Shown: positions 42,003 through 52,053 of the stretch, one piece after another | How the letters are laid out: every line of letters starts with the position of its first letter | Numbering within the stretch: position 1 is the first letter of the stretch | DNA from: Amycolatopsis tucumanensis | Lineage (GTDB): Bacteria; Actinomycetota; Actinomycetes; Mycobacteriales; Pseudonocardiaceae | Assembly: GCF_021654135.1 (NCBI RefSeq) | Contig: NZ_JAKGSD010000004.1 | Span: 170,016-234,015, forward strand | Direction: 5' to 3' | DNA length: 64,000 nt | Notes under the pieces: model-generated | What the model saw: only the letters and a program-made list of their open reading frames with translations | Told to the model about the DNA's origin: nothing | Database searches by the model: none | Program-made: the position numbers and the translations under genes

Positions 42003-42374
42003 GTGTTGGACAGCGGGAACCTGACGGTCGGCGAGGTCGCGGGCGAAGCGGGCGTCGCCCCTTCGGCGGTGCGGTTTTACGAGCGGTACGGCGTTGTCGA
42101 GGCCGGGCGGAGCGGGATCAACCACCGCGTCTTCGACCGGTCGGCGGCGTGCCGGATCAAGGTGGCCAAGCTGGCGCAGGGCGTCGGCCTGACCGTGCGG
42201 GAGATCGCGGACCTCTTCGCCGATCTGCCGCCCGACCCCGGCCCCGAGGACTGGGCGGAGATCGCGCGACGGCTGGTGACCGAGGCCGAGCGCCGGGTCA
42301 CCGAGTTGCGCGGCTACCTCGCCGAGATCGCCTCAGGCGACCGGCTCTGCGAAGCGGGCCGGCTCCGCGACTGA
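42003..42374 (+). CDS. MerR-family transcriptional regulator
   Basis: A 123-residue MerR regulator. The DNA-binding part is LTVGEVAGEAGVAPSAVRFYERYGVV with wing INHRVFD, followed by the QGVGLTVREIADLF helix and a coiled dimerisation helix (EIARRLVTEAERRVTELRGYLAEI). It lacks the C-x2-C-x-C-x5-C cluster motif of SoxR, so a metal or Fe-S signal is unlikely. The GTG at 42003 or at 41994 could start it; neither has a good ribosome-binding site. It likely controls the divergent ABM-like gene. The AhpD-like gene follows on the same strand. Confidence 0.85.
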   Translation: MLDSGNLTVGEVAGEAGVAPSAVRFYERYGVVEAGRSGINHRVFDRSAACRIKVAKLAQGVGLTVREIADLFADLPPDPGPEDWAEIARRLVTEAERRVTELRGYLAEIASGDRLCEAGRLRD

Positions 42375-42456
42375 CGCTGTGGCGGGCATCACTGTCACAT
42401 CCACGGCACGGCCGGTGCCTCGTGTTCGAGCAAGTTCCCCACACGAGGAGGAAGCC

Positions 42457-42945
42457 GTGGAAACCCGATTCGACATGATGTCCAACGAGCTCGGCGCCAA
42501 GCTCGCCAAGCGGTTCGCGAACGTCGCCGCCGTGCTGCACACCTCCGCCCTGCCGCAGTCCACACAGGAACTGGTGTCGTTGCGCGCCAGCCAGATCAAC
42601 GGGTGCGCCCCGTGCGTCGACATGCACACCAAGGAGGCCGCGGCCGCCGGGGAGAGCGCGGTGCGGCTCAACCTGGTCGCGGTCTGGCGCGAGGCCACGG
42701 TGTTCACCGACGCCGAGCGGGCGGCGCTGGCGCTCGCCGAGGAGGGCACCCGCCTGGCCGACGCGCACCAGGGCGTGTCGGACGAGACGTGGGCCCAGGT
42801 GCGCAAGCACTACGACGACGACCAGACCGCCGCGCTGGTCACCCTGGTCGCGATGATCAACGCCGCCAACCGGCTGAACGTGATCGTCCGCAACCAGGGC
42901 GGCTCCTACCAGCCCGGCATGTTCGCCGCCGCGGTCGCGAACTGA
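42457..42945 (+). CDS. AhpD-like carboxymuconolactone decarboxylase family protein
   Basis: A 162-residue protein of the CMD/AhpD family with the peroxidase-type motif NGCAPCVDMH (C-x2-C-x3-H), LRASQ before it and an AVWREATVFTDAERAALALAE helix after it. AhpD-like proteins act as thiol peroxidases or their reductants against organic peroxides. The GTG at 42457 has GAGGAGG in front, deciding the start. It may be expressed from the MerR gene's transcript (82-base gap). A terminator follows. Confidence 0.87.
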   Translation: METRFDMMSNELGAKLAKRFANVAAVLHTSALPQSTQELVSLRASQINGCAPCVDMHTKEAAAAGESAVRLNLVAVWREATVFTDAERAALALAEEGTRLADAHQGVSDETWAQVRKHYDDDQTAALVTLVAMINAANRLNVIVRNQGGSYQPGMFAAAVAN

Positions 42946-42952
42946 CGTGAAA

Positions 42953-42982
42953 AAGGCCGGCCGCACACCAGCGGCCGGCCTT
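42953..42982. terminator. Bidirectional terminator between AhpD-like gene and leuA
   Basis: AAGGCCGGCCGC (42953-42964) and GCGGCCGGCCTT (42971-42982), perfect 12-bp arms with a 6-nt loop, between two convergent genes. Flanking A and T residues suit both directions. Confidence 0.75.
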
Positions 42983-42991
42983 CTCCAGCGA

Positions 42992-45365
<2,374 letters not shown>

Positions 45366-45370
45366 GCCGG

Positions 45371-46489
45371 ATGGCGCACATCGTCCGCTGGGCAGGCGGG
45401 CCGCGTCCGCTGCTGTTCGACCTCGCGGTGGCCGGGTTCTTCACCTGGCTCGCGATCACGAACGTGAGCGCGCCGGTCGCCTGGCCACCCGTCGTCGCGG
45501 CCGCCGTGTTCGGCGCGTTGCTGGTGCGGCGCCGGTTCCCGCTGGCCGCGCTGGTGATCGTCGGCGCGGCGCTGGTGGCCGGGGCGAACCTGCTGCCGCT
45601 CGTCGTCGCCGTCTACACGCTGGCCTCGCGCCGCGGGCCCGGCCGGCAGACCGCGGCTGGTGGTGCCGTCGCGCTCGCCGCCTTCCTGCTCCCGGCCGGG
45701 ATCAGGTGGAGCGAGGACTGGCCGTACGTGTTGCTGGGCGCGGGCGTGTTCCTGCTGGTCCCGCTGCTGGCCGGGCTGTGGTGGCACCAGCGGGCCAAGC
45801 TGCTCGCGGCCCTGCGCGAGCGCGCGGAGCAGGCCGAGCGGGAGCGCGACCTGCTGACCGAGCGGGCGGTGGTGGCCGAGCGGCGCCGCATCGCGGGCGA
45901 GATGCACGACGTGGTGGCCCACCGGGTGAGTGTCATCGCGGTGCAGGCGGGCGCGCTGACGGTGACCTGCGACGGGCAGGCCGCCGCCGCGGCGGAGGTG
46001 ATCCGGCAGAACAGCACCGCGGCCCTGACCGAGCTGCGCGAGGTGCTCCGCGTGCTGCGTGACGGGGAAGCGGAGGTGCACCCGCCGTCCGGGCTGGACG
46101 GTCTGGGCGCGCTGGTCGACGACGCGAGGGCGGCAGGCACCCGCGCCGAGCTGAGCCTGCCCGATCCGCTGCCGGAGGTCGCGATCCCGGTCGGGCGCGC
46201 GGCTTACCGGGTGGTGCAGGAGGCGTTGACGAACATCGGCAAGCACGCGCCGGGGGCACGTGCGCGGGTCGCCGTCGCCGTGCGTGGCGCGGAGCTGACC
46301 GTCGAGGTCGCCGACGACGGCCCCGGCGACCGCGCGCCCGCGCACGAGCTGCCGAGTTCCGGCTTCGGCCTGGTGGGGATGCGGGAACGGGTCGGCCTCG
46401 CCGGCGGTACCGTCCACACGGGCCGGTCCGGGAGCGGTTTCCTGGTGCGGGCCGTGTTTCCGCTGACCGAGGACGAGGAGGCCGGGTGA
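45371..46489 (+). CDS. NarL-type sensor histidine kinase (HisKA_3)
   Basis: A 372-residue kinase with a four- or five-helix N-terminal membrane domain (residues about 10-140), a coiled segment (RERAEQAERERDLLTERAVVAE), the HisKA_3 phospho-site (RRRIAGEMHDVVAHRVSVI) and HATPase_c (EALTNIGKHAPGAR and DDGPGD...GFGLVGMRERV). The Arg/His context MHDVVAHR is typical of actinobacterial NarL-type kinases. It is coupled to the response regulator by a 4-base overlap. Signal unknown; no sensory outer domain. Confidence 0.9.
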   Translation: MAHIVRWAGGPRPLLFDLAVAGFFTWLAITNVSAPVAWPPVVAAAVFGALLVRRRFPLAALVIVGAALVAGANLLPLVVAVYTLASRRGPGRQTAAGGAVALAAFLLPAGIRWSEDWPYVLLGAGVFLLVPLLAGLWWHQRAKLLAALRERAEQAERERDLLTERAVVAERRRIAGEMHDVVAHRVSVIAVQAGALTVTCDGQAAAAAEVIRQNSTAALTELREVLRVLRDGEAEVHPPSGLDGLGALVDDARAAGTRAELSLPDPLPEVAIPVGRAAYRVVQEALTNIGKHAPGARARVAVAVRGAELTVEVADDGPGDRAPAHELPSSGFGLVGMRERVGLAGGTVHTGRSGSGFLVRAVFPLTEDEEAG

Positions 46490-47124
46490 CGGTACGGGTT
46501 CTCCTGCTCGACGACGAGGAGCTCGTGCGGGGTGGGCTGCGGCTCATCCTGGAGTCCGACCCGGACATCGAGGTGGTCGCCGAGGCCGGCGACGGGACGG
46601 GTGTGGTGGACCTGGTGGCGCGGCACCGCCCCGACGTCGTGCTCACCGACATCCAGATGCCGCGCGTCGACGGGCTCCAGGTGACGGCGAAGGTGACCGC
46701 GCTGCCCGGTGCGCCGGTGGTGGTCGTGCTGACCACGTTCGACCTCGACGAGTACGTGCACACCGCGCTGCGCTCGGGTGCGGCCGGGTTCCTGCTCAAG
46801 GACATCCCGCCGCGCGAACTGGTGCACGCGGTGCACGTCGTGGCCCGCGGCGAGGCGATGATCTCGCCGAAGGTGACCAAGCGGTTGCTGAGCCACTTCA
46901 CGCGCGGCAGCGCGGCGGCCCTCGACCGGGTCGGCACCCTCACCGACCGGGAACGCGACGTCGCGCTGGCCGTCGGGCGGGGGCTGAGCAACAGCCGCAT
47001 CGCGGCCGAGCTGCACCTCAGCGAGTCGACCGTGAAGGTGCACCTCGGCCACGTGATGGCCAAGCTGGGCGCCGGCAACCGGACCCAGGTCGCGATCGCC
47101 GTGCACGACGCCGGGCTGCTCTGA
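46486..47124 (+). CDS. NarL/LuxR-type response regulator
   Basis: A 212-residue response regulator. The receiver domain (residues about 2-120) has LLLDDEE, phospho-Asp in VVLTDIQMP, Thr in LTTFD and Lys in LLKDIPP. The LuxR helix-turn-helix (about 145-205) is LTDRERDVALAVGRGLSNSRIAAELHLSESTVKVHLGHVMAKLG. The GTG overlaps the kinase stop (GTGA). The pair likely controls a nearby stress or transporter gene; no target box was recognised. Confidence 0.92.
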   Translation: MTVRVLLLDDEELVRGGLRLILESDPDIEVVAEAGDGTGVVDLVARHRPDVVLTDIQMPRVDGLQVTAKVTALPGAPVVVVLTTFDLDEYVHTALRSGAAGFLLKDIPPRELVHAVHVVARGEAMISPKVTKRLLSHFTRGSAAALDRVGTLTDRERDVALAVGRGLSNSRIAAELHLSESTVKVHLGHVMAKLGAGNRTQVAIAVHDAGLL

Positions 47125-47201
47125 AGATCGGCCGAAAGTCGTAGATCGTCTGCACGGTCGTGCGATGCCCGTCGCCTGCCGGTTCCCTAGCGTCGGGGTC
47201 C

Positions 47202-47456
47202 ATGACGCACCGCATCACCGCGCTCGCCGGGGAACCCGTGCTCGGCAAACCGTGGAACTACGTCCTGGCCGCGCTGATCATCGCGCTGGTGGTCGCGTGC
47301 GTGGTCCTGATCGTCGGGGCGCTGGTGAGCATTCTGCGCTCGCCGCAGTCCGGCGGCATGAAGTTCGTCTGGGTGGTGTTCGTCCTGGTGGCGCCCTACC
47401 TGGGCAGCGCGTTGTGGTTCCTGATCGGGCGGAAGGCCGCCCTCACGGCGAGTTAG
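47202..47456 (+). CDS. PLDc_N-like small membrane protein
   Basis: An 84-residue protein with two membrane helices (YVLAALIIALVVACVVLIVGAL and FVWVVFVLVAPYLGSALWFLIGR). The second ends in the ALWFLIGR motif of the phospholipase-D-nuclease N-terminal (PLDc_N) family, which is small and of unknown function when stand-alone. The ATG at 47202 is chosen over an upstream in-frame GTG. Its 3' end overlaps the convergent nitroreductase gene by four bases. Confidence 0.75.
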   Translation: MTHRITALAGEPVLGKPWNYVLAALIIALVVACVVLIVGALVSILRSPQSGGMKFVWVVFVLVAPYLGSALWFLIGRKAALTAS

Positions 47457-48043
47457 AAGGCGGGAGTGCCCCACGCTTCCGTGTAGGCGAGGTCGCCGAG
47501 GGGCAGGCGGCTGCGCGGGCCCTGTTCGCGTTCGATCAGCTTGTCCACCCCCAGCACGGCGGGGTCGCCGGCGTGCCCGACGGCGATCGCGACCCGGGGG
47601 ACGGCTCCGTCCGGCACCGCGAACCGCTCGCGGACGGCGTCGGCGTCGAAGCCGGCCATCTGGTGCGCCACGAGCCCTTCCGCGACGGCCTGCAGCACGA
47701 GGTTCTGCGCGGCCAGCCCGAGCCCGTACTCCGCGTAGGGGATCTCGCCCTTTTCGTTGCGCGTCAGCATGATCGCGACCAGCAGGGCGCCCGCGCGGTG
47801 CGCCCACTCCTGGTTCCGCTCGGTGAGCGTGCCGAGGATCTGCCGGAACGTCGGATCACCACGCCGGCCGGCCAGGAACCGCGCCGGCTGGGTGTTCCCG
47901 AACGACGGCGCCCACCGCGCGGCCTCCAGCAGGGCGCGCAGCTGGTCCCAGGTCACCTCCCGGGTCTCGTCGAGGGCGCGCGGGCTCCACCGGTGCGCGA
48001 TCACCTCGGTCAGGGGCACGCTGGAATCGGCCATCTTGTCCAT
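47453..48043 (-). CDS. Nitroreductase-family protein
   Basis: A 196-residue FMN-dependent nitroreductase-like protein. HRWSPRALDE is the N-terminal flavin-binding Arg block; RWAPSFGNTQPARFL, EYGLGLAAQNLVLQAVAEGL and VAIAVGHAGDPA complete the usual pattern. Expected activity: NAD(P)H-dependent reduction of nitro-compounds or quinones as a dimer. The ATG at 48043 (AAGCAGG upstream) is preferred; another Met lies three codons in. Confidence 0.85.
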   Translation of the reverse strand: MDKMADSSVPLTEVIAHRWSPRALDETREVTWDQLRALLEAARWAPSFGNTQPARFLAGRRGDPTFRQILGTLTERNQEWAHRAGALLVAIMLTRNEKGEIPYAEYGLGLAAQNLVLQAVAEGLVAHQMAGFDADAVRERFAVPDGAVPRVAIAVGHAGDPAVLGVDKLIEREQGPRSRLPLGDLAYTEAWGTPAF

Positions 48044-48072
48044 CGGTTCGCCTGCTTCCCGTTTCGCCGGAG

Positions 48073-48252
48073 TCAGAGTTCGCCCTGGCGGGCCAGTGCC
48101 GCGTGCGCCTTGGCGATGTCCGCGGCGGACGGTTCGACCGACGTCACAACGTCCCGCGCCGTCGTCCGGACGAACCGGAGCACGGGCCTGCCGTTGTTCA
48201 GCAGCGGCGAATCGATGGCGACGTAGCTGTCCGCGTCACCGGGCTTCGTCAT
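48073..48252 (-). CDS. Small hypothetical protein downstream of PIG-V-like gene
   Basis: A 59-residue protein (MTKPGDADSYVAIDSPLLNN...) with a short beta-rich start and a C-terminal helix (SAADIAKAHAALARQGEL). No domain is recognised. The ATG has an excellent GAGGAGG eight bases upstream and lies 17 bases after the stop of the membrane-protein gene, so it is probably a real gene of that operon. Function unknown. Confidence 0.65.
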   Translation of the reverse strand: MTKPGDADSYVAIDSPLLNNGRPVLRFVRTTARDVVTSVEPSAADIAKAHAALARQGEL

Positions 48253-48269
48253 GCGCGCCTCCTCGCGGG

Positions 48270-49472
48270 TCAGATCGCATACTTCCAGACCGTCAGCGCG
48301 AACGCGCCGAACCACGCGCTCGCCAGCGCGACCCCCGAGCAGACCCACAGCACGGTGTTCGTCCGGCGTTTGGCCAGCGCCACCGCCACCGGGACCAGCA
48401 ACGTGAACGCGGGCAACAACAACCGTGGCTTCGCGTGCATCAGCGCGCTCGACCCCAGGCACATCACCAGCACCCCGGCCGCGTACACCGCCAGCACCGT
48501 CTCGCGCCGGGCCAGCACCGCCATGCCGATCAGCGCACCCGCGATCACCGCGACCGTCAGCACACTCATCGCCGAATCGCTGCCCGTCAGCACCTCGGCC
48601 ACGAAACGGGCCGTCGACACCCCGCCGTCGAACCGGGTCCGCCACCCCTGCCACTCCAGGTCGGACCAGGTGCTCAGCTGCGCCTCGAACCCGGACTCCG
48701 GCCGCACCCGCATCCCGGTCCACCACAGGTATCCGAACAACCCGGCGGGCGCCAGCGCCAGCGCGGCGAGCGGACGCCCACCGTCCTCCCGGCGCGTCAA
48801 CGCCATCACCGCGGCCACCACCACCGCGACCACCAGCGCCAGCGCCGTCGACCGCACCAGCCCGGCCGCCAGGCAGCACAGCCCAGCCACCTCCCACCGC
48901 CGCTCCAGCACCGCGACCAGCGTCCACACCGCCAGCGCGCAGAACAACGCTTCGGTGTAAGCCATGGTCAACACGACGCTCATCGGCGTCGCCGCGAACA
49001 GGGCCACCAGGATGTAGCCGGCCCGGCGCGAGCCGCCGCGCACGAGACGCCCGAGCCGGGCCAGGCCGTACGCCGCGAAGAGCCCGGCGGCCAGCGACAC
49101 CACCAGCGCCGCCGCGGGAAATCCGAGCGCGGGCGCCAGCAGCCGGATCAGGAACGGGTACCCGGGGAAGAACGCCCGCGGCGTGTGCGGGTTCGGGTGG
49201 CCGAGCGCGTCGGTCGTCGGCCCGAGTTCGTAGCCGGACGCCGCGATCTTGAGGTACCACTGGCCGTCCCAGGCGGCGATCCTAGACAACAGGTCGTCCT
49301 CGTGCAGCGCGGCGAACACCGTGAGCACCACAACACCGAGGGCCCGCACACCGAGGTACACGGCCGCGGGCAGCAGAAGCGCCCGGCGTCTGGTGATCCG
49401 GTCGGCCAGGTCCAGCAGCAGGCCAGGGGCCGCTTGCTCCGGTCGTCGAACGGTTTGGCTGCTGCCCTGCAC
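48270..49472 (-). CDS. PIG-V-like membrane mannosyltransferase-family protein
   Basis: A 400-residue protein with about ten membrane helices. The first outer loop has AAWDGQWYLKIA, an acidic WDxxWY motif, and RAFFPGYPFLIRL, both characteristic of the PIG-V/GPI mannosyltransferase 2-like family. Bacterial members probably transfer mannose from a polyprenyl-phosphate donor to a lipid or glycan outside the membrane. Start ATG at 49472. Acceptor unknown. It is followed by the 59-residue gene and divergent from lysC. Confidence 0.8.
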   Translation of the reverse strand: MQGSSQTVRRPEQAAPGLLLDLADRITRRRALLLPAAVYLGVRALGVVVLTVFAALHEDDLLSRIAAWDGQWYLKIAASGYELGPTTDALGHPNPHTPRAFFPGYPFLIRLLAPALGFPAAALVVSLAAGLFAAYGLARLGRLVRGGSRRAGYILVALFAATPMSVVLTMAYTEALFCALAVWTLVAVLERRWEVAGLCCLAAGLVRSTALALVVAVVVAAVMALTRREDGGRPLAALALAPAGLFGYLWWTGMRVRPESGFEAQLSTWSDLEWQGWRTRFDGGVSTARFVAEVLTGSDSAMSVLTVAVIAGALIGMAVLARRETVLAVYAAGVLVMCLGSSALMHAKPRLLLPAFTLLVPVAVALAKRRTNTVLWVCSGVALASAWFGAFALTVWKYAI

Positions 49473-49594
49473 GGTTGGTCATTTTCCCACGAGTCCGGCC
49501 GGTGGCAGTGGCCGGAGCCACATAACGGGGTGGCCAGGGCCGTAACCCCCGGTAGGCTGCTCCGAAAGGTGCGAAATAGGAGGTCGGCAGACAA

Positions 49595-50857
49595 GTGGCG
49601 CTCGTAGTCCAGAAGTACGGCGGTTCGTCGCTGGAGAGCGCTGATCGCATCAAGCGCGTGGCCGAACGGATCGTGGCCACCAAGAAGGCGGGCAACGACG
49701 TGGTCGTCGTCTGCTCCGCCATGGGTGACACCACCGACGAATTGCTCGACCTGGCCCAGCAGGTCAACCCGGTGCCGCCCGAACGAGAGATGGACATGCT
49801 GCTCACCGCTGGGGAGCGCATTTCCAACGCGCTTGTCGCGATGGCGATTTCGGCACACGGTTTCGAAGCGTGGTCGTTCACCGGATCCCAGGCGGGTGTG
49901 GTCACGACGGGCGTGCACGGCAACGCGCGCATCATCGACGTGACACCGAGCCGGGTCACCGAGGCCCTCGACCAGGGTTACATCGCGCTGGTCGCCGGGT
50001 TCCAGGGCGTCGCGCAGGACACCAAGGACATCACCACTCTCGGCCGCGGCGGTTCGGACACCACCGCGGTGGCGCTGGCCGCGGCGCTCAACGCGGACGC
50101 GTGCGAGATCTACTCCGATGTGGACGGCGTGTACACCGCCGACCCGCGGATCGTGCCCAACGCGCGCAAACTCGACACCATCCCGTACGAGGAGATGCTC
50201 GAACTCGCCGCGAGCGGTTCGAAGATCCTGCACCTGCGCTCGGTCGAGTACGCCCGCCGCTACGGCGTGCCGATCCGGGTCCGTTCGTCCTACAGCGACA
50301 AGCCGGGCACCACCGTGGCCGGTTCGATTGAGGAGATCCCCGTGGAACAAGCGTTGATCACCGGTGTGGCGCACGACCGGTCGGAGGCCAAGGTCACCGT
50401 CACCGGGGTGCCGGACCACGCCGGCGCCGCGGGGCGGATCTTCCGGGTCATCGCCGACGCCGAGATCGACATCGACATGGTGCTGCAGAACGTCTCCAAC
50501 ACCGCGGGCCGCACCGACATCACCTTCACGCTGTCGAAGGCGAACGGTCCGAAGGCCGTTGCGGAGCTGGAGAAGCTGAAGGGCGAGCTGGAGTTCGACT
50601 CCGTGCTCTACGACGACCAGGTCGGCAAGGTTTCGCTGGTGGGCGCGGGCATGCGCTCGCACCCCGGCGTCACCGCGACCTTCTGTGAGGCGCTGGCCAA
50701 GGTCGGCGTCAACATCGAGATCATCAACACCTCGGAGATCCGGATCTCGGTCCTGATCCGCGACGCGCAGCTGGACGACGCGGTGCGCGCGATCCACGAG
50801 GCATTCGAACTTGGCGGCGACGAGGAAGCCGTCGTGTACGCGGGGAGTGGTCGCTGA
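49595..50857 (+). CDS. lysC: Aspartate kinase
   Basis: A 420-residue aspartokinase, the first step of lysine/threonine/methionine synthesis. The kinase domain starts [12 protein letters not shown] and has the [16 protein letters not shown] block. Two ACT domains (about 265-340 and 345-415) bind feedback amino acids. The length fits the alpha subunit of the alpha2beta2 type. The GTG start has AGGAGG 11 bases upstream and a TAGGCT -10-like box at 49553. asd follows after one base, so the two form an operon. An internal start gives the beta subunit (see separate entry). Confidence 0.96.
   Translation: MALVVQKYGGSSLESADRIKRVAERIVATKKAGNDVVVVCSAMGDTTDELLDLAQQVNPVPPEREMDMLLTAGERISNALVAMAISAHGFEAWSFTGSQAGVVTTGVHGNARIIDVTPSRVTEALDQGYIALVAGFQGVAQDTKDITTLGRGGSDTTAVALAAALNADACEIYSDVDGVYTADPRIVPNARKLDTIPYEEMLELAASGSKILHLRSVEYARRYGVPIRVRSSYSDKPGTTVAGSIEEIPVEQALITGVAHDRSEAKVTVTGVPDHAGAAGRIFRVIADAEIDIDMVLQNVSNTAGRTDITFTLSKANGPKAVAELEKLKGELEFDSVLYDDQVGKVSLVGAGMRSHPGVTATFCEALAKVGVNIEIINTSEIRISVLIRDAQLDDAVRAIHEAFELGGDEEAVVYAGSGR
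50342..50857 (+). other. Possible internal translation start for aspartokinase beta subunit
   Basis: In relatives such as corynebacteria, a nested gene makes a beta subunit starting at a Met before the PVEEAVLTGV-like segment. Here that Met is an Ile ([16 protein letters not shown]), but AGGAG at 50331-50335 precedes a GTG at 50342 by six bases. This would yield a 171-residue protein of just the two ACT domains. Confidence 0.55.
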
Positions 50858-50858
50858 A

Positions 50859-51926
50859 ATGGCTCCGACGTTGGCTCTGGTCGGTGCGACCGGCGCGGTG
50901 GGCACCGTCATGATCGACATCATCAACGGGCGCGAGAGCGTGCCGTGGGGTGAGATCCGGCTGATCGCCTCGCCGCGGTCGGCCGGCAAGAAGATCACCG
51001 TGCGCGGCGAGGAACTGACCGTGATCGCGCTGTCCCCGGAGGCCTTCGACGGCGTCGACGTCGCCATGTTCGACGTGCCGGACGAGGTGTCCGCCGAGTG
51101 GGCCCCGATCGCGGCCGAGCGCGGCGCGATCGCGGTCGACAACTCCGGCGCGTTCCGGATGGACGACGAGGTGCCGCTCGTGGTGCCCGAGGTCAACTCC
51201 GACAAGGTGCGGGAGCGGCCGCGCGGCATCATCGCCAACCCGAACTGCACGACGCTGTCGATGATGGCGGCGCTGGGCGCGCTGCACCGCGAGTTCGGCC
51301 TCACCGAGCTGGTGGTCGCCTCCTACCAGGCGGCGTCCGGCGCCGGCCAGCCCGGCATCGACCGGCTGCAGGCCGAGCTGGCCGCGGTGTCCGGAAAGGA
51401 CCTCGGCGCGAAGGCGGGCGACGTGCGGGCCGCGCTGGAGTCGGCCGGCCTGCCGCTGTCGGACAGCCCGTTCGCGGGCACCCCGCTTGCGTTGAACGTG
51501 GTTCCGGCCGCCGGTTCCTACAAGGGTGACGGCTGGTTCTCCGAGGAGCTCAAGGTCCGCAACGAGTCGCGGAAGATCCTCGGCATCCCGGACCTGAAGG
51601 TGTCCGCGACCTGCGTCCGCGTCCCGGTGGTCACCACCCACTCGCTCGCGGTGCACGCCACCTTCGCGCGCGAGGTCACCGTCGAGGCCGCGCACAAGGT
51701 GTTCGCGGCGCAGTCGTCGATCGTGCTGGTCGACGACCCGGCCAACGGTGAGTTTCCGAGCCCGGCCGAGGTCGTCGGCGGCGACCCGACGTACGTCGGA
51801 CGGGTGCGCCAGGCGCTGGACTTCCCGAACACGCTCGACTTCTTCGTGTGCGGGGACAACCTGCGCAAGGGCGCGGCGCTGAACACCTACGAGATCGCCG
51901 AGCAGCTGGCTCCCGAGTTCGGCTGA
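50859..51926 (+). CDS. asd: Aspartate-semialdehyde dehydrogenase
   Basis: A 355-residue enzyme reducing aspartyl phosphate to aspartate semialdehyde with NADPH. The nucleotide loop is [12 protein letters not shown]; the catalytic Cys130 lies in [21 protein letters not shown] contains the substrate and catalytic His region, and the C-terminal half carries VGRVRQ and [12 protein letters not shown]. The ATG begins one base after the lysC stop (TGAAATG), so the genes are coupled. Branch product feeds diaminopimelate, threonine and methionine synthesis. Confidence 0.96.
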   Translation: MAPTLALVGATGAVGTVMIDIINGRESVPWGEIRLIASPRSAGKKITVRGEELTVIALSPEAFDGVDVAMFDVPDEVSAEWAPIAAERGAIAVDNSGAFRMDDEVPLVVPEVNSDKVRERPRGIIANPNCTTLSMMAALGALHREFGLTELVVASYQAASGAGQPGIDRLQAELAAVSGKDLGAKAGDVRAALESAGLPLSDSPFAGTPLALNVVPAAGSYKGDGWFSEELKVRNESRKILGIPDLKVSATCVRVPVVTTHSLAVHATFAREVTVEAAHKVFAAQSSIVLVDDPANGEFPSPAEVVGGDPTYVGRVRQALDFPNTLDFFVCGDNLRKGAALNTYEIAEQLAPEFG

Positions 51927-51937
51927 CGGCCACGCAG

Positions 51938-51980
51938 AGTTGCCCCGGCCTCGCTGAATTCACTCGACAGTGAGGCAACT
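51938..51980 (+). terminator. Inverted repeat after asd
   Basis: AGTTGCC (51938-51944) with GGCAACT (51974-51980), and inner CCTCGCTG/CAGTGAGG arms matching at 7 of 8, form an extended hairpin just past the asd stop. It is a probable terminator. A TAGTGT element at 52009 may be the -10 box of the next gene. Confidence 0.5.
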
Positions 51981-52053
51981 TCTCCCTGGCCCGACGTCGG
52001 CCCGCTTCTAGTGTGGGCCGAGTCAATGGCAGGGAGAAGTCGGGGAGCTCGCG

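Noticed and set aside
42003..42374. SoxR identity for the MerR-type regulator
   Set aside because: The four-Cys cluster motif of SoxR is absent.
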